Part shown: positions 24,928 through 33,676 of the stretch, in pieces
How the letters are laid out: the number at the start of each line of letters is the position of its first letter
Numbering within the stretch: the stretch's first letter is position 1
NCBI RefSeq assembly: GCF_013336795.1
Contig: NZ_JAAFZT010000015.1
Coordinates: 88,966-152,965 of the forward strand
From: Alteripontixanthobacter muriae
GTDB lineage: Bacteria > Pseudomonadota > Alphaproteobacteria > Sphingomonadales > Sphingomonadaceae
Length of the DNA stretch: 64,000 bases
Reading direction: 5' to 3'
Notes under the pieces: generated by a model
Databases searched by the model: none
The model's input: the letters and a program-made list of their open reading frames with translations, nothing else
What the model was told of the DNA's origin: nothing
Made by a program: the position numbers and the translations under genes

Positions 24928-24954
24928 GGCTGGCGCAGTGATTACGCGCCAGCC
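24928..24954. terminator. Hairpin between ettA and the convergent flavin-binding-fold gene
   Basis: Perfect 9-bp stem GGCTGGCGC / GCGCCAGCC with a 9-base loop, flanked by CCGG on both sides that can extend it. It sits 15 bases after the ettA stop and 19 bases from the opposing stop. There is no T-tract, so its role as a terminator is only likely from position. Confidence 0.5.
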
Positions 24955-24972
24955 TCCGGCCACGCGATCAGC

Positions 24973-25542
24973 CTAAGGCGCAATCCAGTTTGCGATTTCC
25001 CGAGTGAAAACGGCGCGCCTGTGACCTTCGTGCGCCAGCATGAACCAGTCGATACGCTCGAGAACGACCCGCAAGATGGCGAAGTTCTGGCGCGCACCGG
25101 CAAGCGCGTCGTCGCTCGGCTTCATGCCTTCCGCCCATTCCGGCAGGCCTGAAGTCGGCACATCGCTGGGTGACCCCGGCGCATCGGCGAGGTAACAGCG
25201 GCGCGCGTAATTGTCCGCTGCGTTCCAAGCGCTTTCGGCGACTGGGCCGTTACGCACTATCTCGCCTCGTCCCCTCATTCGAATCTGCACCTTGGCTTCT
25301 GCGTCATAGGCCAGCACATGAATTGCAGGATCGGCGGCAATGACCGCAACCTTGGGGCTACGGACATCCGTGTGGAAGCGCATCGACCATTCCGCAGGGT
25401 CGAAGGCGCGCAGGACCATGATCCTCATGTCTCCATCAGCAGTGCCAACTGCCGGAACATGCATGGCGCTGCGCCGATTGGCGGCACCTTCAGCGAGCCG
25501 TTCAAGGGCATCGGCGCGGGCAGCTTCCAGAGTTTGGATCAT
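24973..25542 (-). CDS. Pyridoxamine 5'-phosphate oxidase-like FMN-binding protein
   Basis: 189 aa with a split-barrel flavin fold: RRSAMHVPAVGTADGDMRIMV, VLRAFDPAEWSMRFHTDVRS (phosphate/FMN region) and AEAKVQIRMRGRGEIV, the order seen in PNPOx-family proteins. The short C-terminal dimerisation part differs from PdxH: it ends RIDWFMLAHEGHRRAVF rather than the RxHxR-type signature, so this is a relative of unknown substrate, not the pdxH gene. The ATG at 25542 is preferred; a TTG two codons earlier is in frame. Confidence 0.8.
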   Translation of the reverse strand: MIQTLEAARADALERLAEGAANRRSAMHVPAVGTADGDMRIMVLRAFDPAEWSMRFHTDVRSPKVAVIAADPAIHVLAYDAEAKVQIRMRGRGEIVRNGPVAESAWNAADNYARRCYLADAPGSPSDVPTSGLPEWAEGMKPSDDALAGARQNFAILRVVLERIDWFMLAHEGHRRAVFTREIANWIAP

Positions 25543-25746
25543 GGGCAAAGAATAAGCGTCAAGGTGCCGGCAAGGTCAAGCAATCCCGGCTTTGCGCAAG
25601 TCTATTCGTTCACCTTGAAAGCAGCAAAGATGAACAGAAGCCGTTGTGACTGGTTCAGATAGCGCTCACCGTGCTATGCTAAACAGGTGGCATCAAACAC
25701 GAATATGGGCGGTTTTGGTGGGATCGCCTCATGATGGAGACCCGGC

Positions 25747-26754
25747 ATGACATTATCGCAACTTTTACGAAGCACCGCCTTCTCGGCCGTTAGCTTGGCG
25801 ATGATCGCTACTGCAGTTCCCGCGCAGGCTGCAACCGCAGCAGACGGTGCAGCGGCCGCGATGCAGCAGCGCGAGCAGCGCAATCGCGCTCGCAGTCAGC
25901 CGCAGCAGGAACGCGGCGAGTTCCGGAACCAGGAGCGGCGCGAACAGCGTCAGCAGAGGCGCGCGGAACGCCAGAACCAGCAGCAGGAGCAGCAGCGGGA
26001 TGCGCGCCAGCAAGCCCAACAGCGTCAGGCGCAGGCCGAGGCCATCCAGCAGGCGCGGCAGCGTCAGGCGCAGCAGCAGGCGCAGCAGCAGGCGCAGCGC
26101 GGCAACCGTAGTGACCGGGGTGTGGACCGGCAGCGGGCAGAGATCGACCGGAGGCTTGCCCAACGCGGTGTGAACCGCGCCAATCCTAGCGGCCGCGACA
26201 ATGTCGAGCGCGAACGGAATCGCGGCTATGTCGATCGCAGTCGCACAGAAAATCGCGACAACTGGCGCAACAGCGACCGTGACTGGAACGACCGGCGGGA
26301 TCGTGATGATCGCCGCGACCGCAATGACTGGCGCGGCGGCGACAGCCGCTATGACCGCAATCGCGACGGCAACAGGTATGACAACCGATACGACCGCGAC
26401 GACCGCCGCGATTACCGGAACGGCCATTACCGTGACGATCGCCGCTGGGACCGGCGGGCCTGGCGTCAGAACAATCGCTATAACTGGCAGCGCTACCGGG
26501 CGGCGAACAGGCAGCATTATCGACTGGGCCGCTATTATGCGCCCTACCGCAACTACAGCTATAATCGCCTGAATATCGGCATACAGCTCGGGTCCGCATT
26601 CTACGGAAGCCGTTACTGGATCAACGATCCCTGGCAGTATCGCCTGCCCGAAGTCTACGGACCGTACCGCTGGACCCGCTATTATGACGATGTGCTGCTG
26701 GTGAATATCTACACCGGCGAAGTGGTCGACGTGATTTACGACTTTTTCTGGTAA
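25747..26754 (+). CDS. RcnB-family secreted protein with long Gln/Arg- and Asp/Arg-rich region
   Basis: Signal peptide MTLSQLLRSTAFSAVSLAMI ending AVPAQA. Residues about 40-115 are Gln/Arg/Glu/Ala repeats (QQ, QAQQQ), residues 115-240 are Arg/Asp/Asn/Tyr-rich (RYDNRYDRDDRRDYRNGHY), and the C-terminus, YRLPEVYGPYRWTRYYDD followed by VLLVNIYTGEVVDVIYDFFW, is the RcnB domain, named for a periplasmic nickel/cobalt homeostasis protein. The charged region could bind metal or envelope polymers; that is inference. 335 aa is long for the family, due to the repeat region. Confidence 0.85.
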   Translation: MTLSQLLRSTAFSAVSLAMIATAVPAQAATAADGAAAAMQQREQRNRARSQPQQERGEFRNQERREQRQQRRAERQNQQQEQQRDARQQAQQRQAQAEAIQQARQRQAQQQAQQQAQRGNRSDRGVDRQRAEIDRRLAQRGVNRANPSGRDNVERERNRGYVDRSRTENRDNWRNSDRDWNDRRDRDDRRDRNDWRGGDSRYDRNRDGNRYDNRYDRDDRRDYRNGHYRDDRRWDRRAWRQNNRYNWQRYRAANRQHYRLGRYYAPYRNYSYNRLNIGIQLGSAFYGSRYWINDPWQYRLPEVYGPYRWTRYYDDVLLVNIYTGEVVDVIYDFFW

Positions 26755-26808
26755 GGATCGCCGAATTTTTCTGCCGGAGTTGAGTGACCCGGCTGGAAAA
26801 TGGACTCC

Positions 26809-26850
26809 GTCAGCCCGATCCGTAACAGGATCACGGCTGGCGGGGTTTTT
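26809..26850 (+). terminator. Intrinsic terminator after the RcnB-family gene
   Basis: A stem of GTCAGCC (26809-26815) with GGCTGGC (26835-26841), one G-T pair, continued by GATCC / GGATC around a 6-base loop, followed by GGGG and five T. It stands 55 bases after the RcnB gene stop on the same strand. Confidence 0.75.
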
Positions 26851-26894
26851 CTTGAGCCCGGATAACCGGATCAGCGCGTCGGGGCGGAACCGAA

Positions 26895-27354
26895 CTAGGC
26901 AACATGCGTCCGATCTGCGAGCAGGAAAGCCGATAATTCATGAACCTCGTGAAAGCCGCCTGCTACGTCACGCGACCTGGCGAAGATTGCCGGCACGCTG
27001 AAGGTTGCGAAGTGTGCAAACTGCTCGCCCTTCCCAGCCGAGTGCAGCCCCCACCCGGCAAACGGCACGGCGATCATCAGGAGAGCAGCGCATGCGTGAT
27101 TTTCACGAGGCCGATCTCCCAGCCTGCGAGGTGAGCCGCCATCGTGGGCCGCGGATGGGTCACCCGCCAGATGGTCCGGCCAATGGACAGGACGAGGACG
27201 GATATGCCGACGGATCTATGCAGCATCATTGCTGTGGCTGATTTCTCATCCGGCACCAGCAACATGACCTCCAGATTGTAGATGATGAGGAGCGCGATGT
27301 TTCAGTGGAAATCATGGCTCCGGCCGAATAGCGATCTCTACGGCTGTCGTTCAT
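26895..27354 (-). pseudogene. Degraded cytochrome b561 gene
   Basis: Read across frames on the minus strand it gives MNDSRRDRYSAGAMI, then (after a one-base loss near 27312) a former FHW now FH-stop, then NIALLIIYNLEVMLLVPDE, KSATAMMLHRSVGISVLVLS, IGRTIWRVTHPRPTM, and, after a second frameshift at about 27077, LMIAVPFAGWGLHSAGKGEQ and GGFHEVHELSAFLL. These are the order and motifs of a bacterial cytochrome b561 (di-haem membrane protein passing electrons from quinol), including the heme-region LHRSVG and ITHALL. The last helix and tail are missing. At least two frameshifts and one nonsense codon make it non-functional. No intact relative is seen in this window. Confidence 0.78.
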
Positions 27355-27376
27355 CTTCCCACTCCCTGATCATTAT

Positions 27377-27399
27377 GCCGCGCCGAATATCGGCGCGGC
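27377..27399. repeat. Perfect GC-rich palindromic hairpin
   Basis: Arms GCCGCGCCGA and TCGGCGCGGC with a 3-base loop. It lies between the dead cytochrome b561 gene (minus) and the oxygenase gene (plus), 57 bases before the latter's start. No T-tract follows on either strand, so it may be a 5' leader hairpin or part of a dispersed repeat; one copy only was noticed. Confidence 0.55.
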
Positions 27400-27456
27400 C
27401 AATTGCCGCAAGACTTCATCTTGCGCGCCGTAGCAGGATGCTTAAGGCTCTCATCG

Positions 27457-28122
27457 ATGATAAAGCCTGCCTTTCCCGACAAGGACGCATTGCGCCGTGT
27501 GGGCGCGAGCGTTCGCGCCCGTCTGGCCAATGACCCGAAGGTTTACAAGGTACCGACCGACACCGCCGAACTGTTCGCAGTCGGGGATTTCCTGACGCAG
27601 ACGGAATGCCGCCGTCTTGTCGACATGATCGACGTGGTGGCGCAGCCCAGCAAATTGTACGAGGGCGAATATGGCGAGGATTTCCGTACCTCCTATTCCG
27701 GCGACCTCGACCGCACCGACCCCTTCGTCCGCGGCATAGCCCGCCGCATTGACGATCTTCTAGGCGTGAGTGGCGAGACAGGTGAGGCCATTCAGGGGCA
27801 GCGCTACCTTCCGGGCCAGCAGTTCAAGCCGCATAACGACTGGTTCTATCCCGACCAGGAATACTGGCCGATGGAGCGAAAGAACGGCGGTCAACGCGCC
27901 TGGACAGCCATGGCGTTCCTGAACGAGGTGGAAGCGGGTGGGGAAACCCATTTCACCGAAGTCGGCATCAATATCGAACCCAGGCCCGGCGTGCTTCTGG
28001 TCTGGAACAACGCCCTGCCCGATGGCACGCCCAACGAAGGCACCATGCATGCCGGGACGCCGGTGGAAAAAGGCGTGAAATACGTGATCACGCGCTGGTA
28101 CCGGACACGGCGCTGGGGCTGA
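27457..28122 (+). CDS. 2OG-Fe(II) oxygenase, prolyl 4-hydroxylase type
   Basis: 221 aa. The double-stranded beta-helix has the iron ligands in QQFKPHNDWFYP (HxD), and the distal His in GTMHAGTPVEKGVKYVITRWYR, with the Lys/Arg after it binding 2-oxoglutarate. The flanking QRYLPGQQF and TAMAFLNEVEAGGETHF are the usual P4Hc pattern (SMART P4Hc). Substrate is unknown; bacterial relatives hydroxylate prolines in proteins or free amino acids. ATG 27457 (MIKPAFPDKDALRR) is used; upstream in-frame codons lie in the palindrome region. Confidence 0.88.
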   Translation: MIKPAFPDKDALRRVGASVRARLANDPKVYKVPTDTAELFAVGDFLTQTECRRLVDMIDVVAQPSKLYEGEYGEDFRTSYSGDLDRTDPFVRGIARRIDDLLGVSGETGEAIQGQRYLPGQQFKPHNDWFYPDQEYWPMERKNGGQRAWTAMAFLNEVEAGGETHFTEVGINIEPRPGVLLVWNNALPDGTPNEGTMHAGTPVEKGVKYVITRWYRTRRWG

Positions 28123-28167
28123 AGGAAGAGCGCAAAGGCAGAAGCAGCCAGCGCCTCCCTCTCAACC

Positions 28168-29808
28168 TCAAGGTGTCCGCTTAGCCCGCTCCAACGCTTC
28201 GCCAATCAGCTTGCGCGTGTTCTCTATCCCGTAAAGAGAAATGAAGCTTCCCATGCGCGGCCCCTGGCTGCTGCCCAGCAACGTCTCGTACAAGGCGCGA
28301 AACCAGTCCCGCAAATTGTCGAAGCCGTAGCGTTCGTCCTTGCCGATTTCATAGACCCAGGTCTGGATATCCTCCGCCGGAATGCCGTCGGCCACGCCGT
28401 TCAGCCGTTCGTCCAGCGCCTGCAGCGCATCGACCTCAGGCCCTTCAGGCGCTCTCTTCGCCAAAGTTGGCGCAATGAAATCACGGTTGTAGGCAAGCGC
28501 GCTTTCGACCAGTTCGTCGAGTTCCGGGTGCTGCGCCGGATCGGCATCGGGCACGTAATTGGCCAGATAAGACCAGACCTGCCCACTCGTTGCCTCCGCT
28601 CTCAGGACGCCGACAAGGTTCAGCAGCAATCCGAACGTCACCGGCAGGCTGTCGCCCGCTCCTTCGACGGAAGCGCCCTGCGCATCGGCCATGTTGGCGC
28701 GCAGCAGGTGCCATGCCGGATTGCCAAGCTGCTTGTCGAGCGGCTGTTCGGCCAGCCTCTCGCGGAACTGCCAATATTCATCCACCGCGCGCGGAATCAC
28801 GCCGCCGTGCAACTGCTTTGCGCTTTTCGGATTGGGAAAGATGTAGAAGCCCAGGCTTTCCTGACTACCATAGCGCAGCCACTCCTCGATCGTCAGCCCA
28901 TTACCCTTGGACTTGGAGATCTTCTCGCCCTTCTCGTCCAGGAACAGCTCGTAGATCAGCCCTTCCGGCTTGCGGCCGCCAAGCACCTGCGCGATCTTGC
29001 CCGACTGGACGCCGCTGTCGGTCAGATCCTTGCCGTACATTTCGTAATCGACACCAAGCGCGGCCCAGCGCATGGCCCAATCGACCTTCCACTGCAGCTT
29101 GGCCCGCCCCCCCAGTGCGGACTGCTCCACCTCCCTGCCGTCTTCATCGGTGAAGCGGATGATGCCAGCTTGCACGTCTACCACCTCGACCGGCACCTGA
29201 AGCACGACGCCCGACGTGGGCGATATCGGCAGGATCGGCGAATAGGTCTTGCGCCGTTCCTCCCGCAGCGTCGGCAGCATGATGTCGAGTATCGCCTGAT
29301 TATGCGCGAGCACATTGCGCAACGCATCGTCGAACGCGCCGGAATTGTAGCGATCGCTGGCGGAGATGAACTCGTAATCGAAGCCAAAGCGGTCGAGAAA
29401 TTCGCGCAGCCGCGCATTATTGTGCGCGCCGAAGCTGTCGTGCGTGCCGAACGGGTCGGGTATGCGGCTGAGCGGCTTGCCGAGTTGGCTCTGAAGCATC
29501 CCGGCATCGGGTACATTGTCGGGTACCTTGCGCAAGCCGTCCATGTCGTCGCTGAAGGCGACCAGCCGGGTCGGTGCGCCGGTCAGCGCTTCATAGGCGC
29601 GGCGAACGAACGTGGTGCGCAGCACTTCCTGAAAGGTGCCGATATGCGGCAGGCCCGAGGGGCCGTAGCCGGTTTCGAACAGGACCGGGACGAGCTTGCC
29701 ATCGGCATCGCGCTTTCCATCGGGATACCGCTTGGCGAGGCGCTGAGCCTCCTGAAATGGCCAGGCCTTGGATGTGCGGGCAGCGTCGATGAGTGTCTGG
29801 TCGGTCAT
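28168..29808 (-). CDS. lysK: Lysyl-tRNA synthetase, class I
   Basis: 546 aa class I LysRS, the archaeal-type enzyme also used by alphaproteobacteria in place of the class II form. The HIGH motif is PHIG at residues 54-57 in GPSGLPHIGTFQEV, and the KMSKS motif is KISKSKGN near residue 294. The fold is Rossmann with an alpha-helical anticodon domain at the end (LRDWFRALYETLLGSSQGPRMGSF). Cytoplasmic, charges tRNA-Lys. The ATG at 29808 gives MTDQTLIDAARTSKAWPFQEA, the usual start; an earlier one at 29844 adds 12 unlikely residues. It is divergent from the helicase gene. Confidence 0.95.
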   Translation of the reverse strand: MTDQTLIDAARTSKAWPFQEAQRLAKRYPDGKRDADGKLVPVLFETGYGPSGLPHIGTFQEVLRTTFVRRAYEALTGAPTRLVAFSDDMDGLRKVPDNVPDAGMLQSQLGKPLSRIPDPFGTHDSFGAHNNARLREFLDRFGFDYEFISASDRYNSGAFDDALRNVLAHNQAILDIMLPTLREERRKTYSPILPISPTSGVVLQVPVEVVDVQAGIIRFTDEDGREVEQSALGGRAKLQWKVDWAMRWAALGVDYEMYGKDLTDSGVQSGKIAQVLGGRKPEGLIYELFLDEKGEKISKSKGNGLTIEEWLRYGSQESLGFYIFPNPKSAKQLHGGVIPRAVDEYWQFRERLAEQPLDKQLGNPAWHLLRANMADAQGASVEGAGDSLPVTFGLLLNLVGVLRAEATSGQVWSYLANYVPDADPAQHPELDELVESALAYNRDFIAPTLAKRAPEGPEVDALQALDERLNGVADGIPAEDIQTWVYEIGKDERYGFDNLRDWFRALYETLLGSSQGPRMGSFISLYGIENTRKLIGEALERAKRTP

Positions 29809-29947
29809 GCATGCCGCTTTCGCGCAAGCGGCATCTTTAGGCAAGACCGGTCTGAGCGGGCGATTGATGCGGATAATTGCGTGATCCGGCCCTCAAACAT
29901 CATGCGCTGCCGTTGCCTTTTCGTTCCGCCCTCACCATGAAAGGACC

Positions 29948-32773
29948 GTGTCGCCAGCCGATCAAACCCACGCCGCATCCGGCGAAGCTTCCGGTCAGGT
30001 GGCCGCTGGCGGGCGAGCGCCTCCTTTGAGCCTGCCTGCGCTGCATGCCAGCCATGCGGGAACCTGGATTGCGCAGCCCGGCGGCGAAATTCGCGGCCTT
30101 GCGAAGGGCGAGGCGATCATGGCCGCGTCCGACACGCCGATCCTGCTGCTGAATGCGCCGCTTGTCGCCAATCGGCTAGGCTATCCCGACCTGTCCGGTC
30201 TCGACCTGCTGGAACTGTTCGCTTTCGTTCATCCGGCGCGGTTCTGCACCCCTACGCCCAAGGGGTTGGCACATGCGCTCGGCCTGCCCGAGGCTAAAAG
30301 CGATGATTGCGTGCCGCAGTTGCTGCAACAGGCGGCAGGCGTGTTGCTGGGTAGTTGCGCCGATCCCGCTTGGCCAGAACGCGCCGGAGCCTGGTCGACT
30401 CTGCAATCGCTTGCGCGGCTACGCTGGCCTTGGGCGCAGGTTCTTGCTCACCATGTCGCCAAGCCTGAGAAGGCGGAGAAGTGGCTTTTCTCCACCCTCC
30501 CCGAATGGGAGGTATCGCCAGAACGCCCGCAACCTGCGCAGGTACTGATCGGCGAGGAGGAGATTGCCGCGCAGCTCTCCCGCCTGACCGGCGAAGGTGC
30601 CGAACAACGCGAAGGTCAACGCGATTACGCCCGGGATGTCGGTGGCATCTTCGCGCCGCGTGGTCAGAAGGGAAAGCCGCATCTGCTGCTGGCGCAAGCC
30701 GGCACGGGCATCGGGAAGACGCTCGGCTATCTGGCGCCCACTTCGCTGTGGTCCGGAGCGGCGCAAGGGACGGTCTGGGTGTCGACTTTCACCAAGAATT
30801 TGCAACGCCAGTTGCGGCGCGAAAGCCGACGCGCGTGGCCCGAACGGCGCAGCGACGGTTCCCCGCCGGTGGTAGTCCGCAAGGGGCGTGAGAATTATCT
30901 TTGCCTGCTCAATCTGGAAGACGCGCTGCAAGGCGGGTTTGCCGGACGTCCAGCTGTGCTGGCCCAACTGGTCGCACGTTGGGCTGCCTATTCGCAGGAC
31001 GGCGACATGATCGGGGGCGACCTGCCCGGCTGGCTGGGCACGCTGTTCCGCAAGCGCGGCATCGCGGCGCTGACCGACCAGCGCGGCGAATGCATCTATG
31101 CCGGATGCCCACATTACCGGAAATGCTTCATCGAACGTGCTGCGCGGGACAGTGCGCAGGCCGACCTGGTCATCGCCAATCACGCGCTGGTGATGATCAA
31201 CGCCGCACGGTCCGGCACCCGCGACCCGGCGCAGCGGCCGACGCGGATCATCTTCGACGAAGGCCATCACGTGTTCGAAGCGGCGGATTCGACCTTCGCC
31301 GCTGCCCTGACCGGTCAGGAATGCATCGAACTGCGGCGCTGGCTGATGGGCCCCGAGCGCAATTCGCGCGGCCGGCGGCGCGGCCTCGCCGCGCGGCTGT
31401 CGGATGTCGCCAGCTATGACGATGCGGCGGGCATCGCCGTTGCCGATGCGATCGCCGCGGCAGAGGCGCTGCCCGGCGATGGCTGGCTGCAACGCCTGAA
31501 TGATGGGGAATCGTTCGGCCCGATCGAAGCGCTGCTAGGTGCTGTCCGCGCGGCGACCTACGCCCGTGACGAGAGCGGCGGGCAGGAGCTCGGCTACGGC
31601 ATCGAAACCGAAGTCGCCGGGCTGGACGGACCCATCGTCCAGATCGCGGGAGAGGCGCAGGAGGCACTGGCAGCGATTCGCCAGCCGCTGCTCAGGCTGG
31701 CGGTGCGGCTCGAAAGCATCCTTCAGGATCCGCCCGACTGGCTGGACGGACAGGGCCGCGCCCGGATCGAAGGGGCACGGCACTCACTCGCCTGGCGAAT
31801 CGACCTGATTGCCGCGTGGGAAGCCCTGCTCAGCCGCCTCGGAGGGCCCGCCGATCCGGAATTCGTCGACTGGCTAGCCGTCGATAGGTCCGAAGCGCGT
31901 GAGTACGACGTCGGTATCCATCGCCGCTGGCTCGATCCGATGAAGCCCTTCGCGCGTACGGTGCTGGAACCTGCCCATGGCGTCATGTTGACCAGTGCCA
32001 CCCTGACGGACCGAGGCGCCGAGGGTGCCGAATGGGACAGCGCAATCGCCCGGAGTGGGGCGCTGCACATCGATGTTGCTCCGTCGCTCGGCAGCGCGAT
32101 CAGCCCATTCGATTACGCCAGCAATGCCGAAGTGCTCATCGTCACCGATATCAGGAAGGGCGACATTCCGGCGCTTTCGGGGGCTTATGCTCGGCTGATC
32201 GAGGCGGCGGGCGGCGGTGTGCTCGGCCTGTTCACCGCCATACGCCGCCTGCGCGCCGTGCATGGCCGAATCGCCGACCGGCTTGCGCGCGAAGGCCTGC
32301 CGCTGTTCGCCCAGCATGTGGACCCTATCGACACCGGAACGCTGGTCGATATTTTCCGCGACGACCCGCTGGCATCGCTGCTCGGCACCGATGCCCTGCG
32401 TGACGGCGTCGATGTGCCGGGCAATTCGCTGCGCTGCGTGGTCATGGAACAGGTTCCCTGGCCCAAGCCCAACATCCTGCACCGCGCCCGCCGGGCCGCC
32501 GCGAAGGAGACACCGGGCGGCGGAAAGGCATTCGACGACCGGATCATCAGGGCCAAACTGGCACAGGCCTGTGGACGGCTGATTCGCAGCCGCGACGATC
32601 GCGGGCATTTCGTCGTGCTGTCTTCCGCCTTTCCCAGCCGCCTGCTGACGGCCTTCCCGCCGGGCACCCCGATCATCCGGCTCGGGCTGGAAGAGGCTTT
32701 ACAACGGGTGGCTGCTGGTGTTCACCCCGCAGCCGACACGGCGTTGCATCCTGCGGCGCCTGCGGACGAATAG
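29948..32773 (+). CDS. ATP-dependent DNA helicase, DinG/XPD family
   Basis: 941 aa superfamily 2 helicase. Walker A is AGTGIGKTLGYLAP near residue 254; the iron-sulfur cluster cysteines are in NYLCLLN (about 318), GECIYAGCPHYRKC (about 381, 386 and 392); the DEAH box is DEGH near 436; motif VI is QACGRLIRSRDDRG. It unwinds forked DNA or R-loops 5' to 3' as DinG and XPD do. The first about 200 residues, LLLNAPLVANRLGYPDLSGL and onward, are reminiscent of a degenerate exonuclease module. Start is GTG at 29948 with AAAGGACC before it. Confidence 0.9.
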   Translation: MSPADQTHAASGEASGQVAAGGRAPPLSLPALHASHAGTWIAQPGGEIRGLAKGEAIMAASDTPILLLNAPLVANRLGYPDLSGLDLLELFAFVHPARFCTPTPKGLAHALGLPEAKSDDCVPQLLQQAAGVLLGSCADPAWPERAGAWSTLQSLARLRWPWAQVLAHHVAKPEKAEKWLFSTLPEWEVSPERPQPAQVLIGEEEIAAQLSRLTGEGAEQREGQRDYARDVGGIFAPRGQKGKPHLLLAQAGTGIGKTLGYLAPTSLWSGAAQGTVWVSTFTKNLQRQLRRESRRAWPERRSDGSPPVVVRKGRENYLCLLNLEDALQGGFAGRPAVLAQLVARWAAYSQDGDMIGGDLPGWLGTLFRKRGIAALTDQRGECIYAGCPHYRKCFIERAARDSAQADLVIANHALVMINAARSGTRDPAQRPTRIIFDEGHHVFEAADSTFAAALTGQECIELRRWLMGPERNSRGRRRGLAARLSDVASYDDAAGIAVADAIAAAEALPGDGWLQRLNDGESFGPIEALLGAVRAATYARDESGGQELGYGIETEVAGLDGPIVQIAGEAQEALAAIRQPLLRLAVRLESILQDPPDWLDGQGRARIEGARHSLAWRIDLIAAWEALLSRLGGPADPEFVDWLAVDRSEAREYDVGIHRRWLDPMKPFARTVLEPAHGVMLTSATLTDRGAEGAEWDSAIARSGALHIDVAPSLGSAISPFDYASNAEVLIVTDIRKGDIPALSGAYARLIEAAGGGVLGLFTAIRRLRAVHGRIADRLAREGLPLFAQHVDPIDTGTLVDIFRDDPLASLLGTDALRDGVDVPGNSLRCVVMEQVPWPKPNILHRARRAAAKETPGGGKAFDDRIIRAKLAQACGRLIRSRDDRGHFVVLSSAFPSRLLTAFPPGTPIIRLGLEEALQRVAAGVHPAADTALHPAAPADE

Positions 32774-32785
32774 GAACGAGCCACG

Positions 32786-33313
32786 ATGAAAATGCTCGGC
32801 CTGATGCGCCACGCCAAGAGTGGTTTCGACGATAGCGGGACGCGTGATTTCGACCGTGGGCTTAACGAACGCGGCTGCCGCGGCGCACGGCTGATGGGTC
32901 AGCATATCCGCAAGCACGGCGTAAAATGGGACCGCCTGCTCGCCAGCCCGGCACAGCGCGTGAAGCAGACCTTGCACCACGCCCTGCCCGATCTCGAACC
33001 GCAGTTCGACAAGCGCCTGTATCTCGCCAGTTCGGACACGGTGCTGGAAGTTCTGCGGGAATATGCCGGCGATGCCGAGACCGTACTGCTCGCCGGACAC
33101 AATCCGGGTCTGCACGAGGTGCTCTTCGCCATGGTTCCGCCAAGTCGGGAGAACGACCTGTTCGGAGAAGCAGCCACCAAGTTCCCGACGGCGAGTTTCG
33201 CAGCGCTGACGCTGGATATCGACGACTGGGCCGATCTTGCCCCCGGGTGCGGGCGGCTGACGCATTTCGCCCGGCCCCGCGATCTCGACCCGGACCTCGG
33301 CCCGGAATTCTAA
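32786..33313 (+). CDS. Histidine phosphatase family protein, SixA-like
   Basis: 175 aa. The RHG-type motif is LMRHAKSGFDD (catalytic His8 or so after Arg), with DFDRGLNERGCRGA following as in SixA phosphohistidine phosphatases, ASPAQRVKQT (second Arg) and LAGHNPGLHEV (second His). SixA removes phosphate from histidine in phosphorelay or PTS proteins. No signal peptide. It follows the helicase gene by 12 bases and ends in a four-base overlap with the convergent ArsR gene. Confidence 0.88.
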   Translation: MKMLGLMRHAKSGFDDSGTRDFDRGLNERGCRGARLMGQHIRKHGVKWDRLLASPAQRVKQTLHHALPDLEPQFDKRLYLASSDTVLEVLREYAGDAETVLLAGHNPGLHEVLFAMVPPSRENDLFGEAATKFPTASFAALTLDIDDWADLAPGCGRLTHFARPRDLDPDLGPEF

Positions 33314-33624
33314 TCTTCGGCTTGCGATGCGTGCGGGCGAAATCCCGCCAGTTCCTGCAAGCGAACATCTTCAAACTTGTGCAGCCAACGATTGACGATC
33401 TGGCTGAGCGGTACGGGGTTGAGGTAATGCCGCTTGACCCGTCCTTCCCTGCGGCAGGCGACCAGATTGGCGCTCTCCAGCACGCGGAGGTGCTTGGCGA
33501 CGCCCTGCCGGGTCATCCCCATCCCTTCGCACAGCTGCGCCAGGGTCAGCCCGCCCTCGTCGCCAAGCCGGTCGAGAAGACGGCGGCGGGTGGGATCGGC
33601 CAGTGCTGAATACAGGTCCTTCAT
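33310..33624 (-). CDS. ArsR family winged-helix regulator
   Basis: 104 aa from MKDLYSALADPTRRRLLDRL, the usual opening of HTH ArsR proteins; the recognition helix is in RQGVAKHLRVLESANLVACRRE, and the wing is KRHYLNPVPLSQI. No metal-binding CxC is seen, which puts it in the SRPBCC-partner or non-metal subgroup. The gene has no partner on its own strand; upstream lies the SRAP gene region on the same strand (gap of 52 bp). Target unknown. Confidence 0.85.
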   Translation of the reverse strand: MKDLYSALADPTRRRLLDRLGDEGGLTLAQLCEGMGMTRQGVAKHLRVLESANLVACRREGRVKRHYLNPVPLSQIVNRWLHKFEDVRLQELAGFRPHASQAED

Positions 33625-33676
33625 GAGGCGAGAGGTATGCAACTCAGCGGTTGCCGGTCAATCTGCTGCGAGCCTT

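Noticed and set aside
23200..24963. 587-codon open frame antisense to ettA
   Set aside because: Mirror of the ettA coding frame; low-information sequence with no motif.
24973..25542. Assignment of the flavin-fold gene as pdxH
   Set aside because: The C-terminal substrate-binding signature of PdxH is not present.
26040..26110. Repeated CAGGCGCAGCAG-like units resembling a CRISPR or VNTR
   Set aside because: They are in-frame codon repeats of a Gln/Ala/Arg-rich protein region without spacers.
28528..29940. 470-codon plus-strand frame opposite lysK
   Set aside because: lysK has HIGH and KMSKS motifs on the minus strand; the plus frame is a shadow.
30419..31492. 357-codon minus-strand frame inside the helicase gene
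   Set aside because: No recognisable product; the helicase motifs on the plus strand explain the region.
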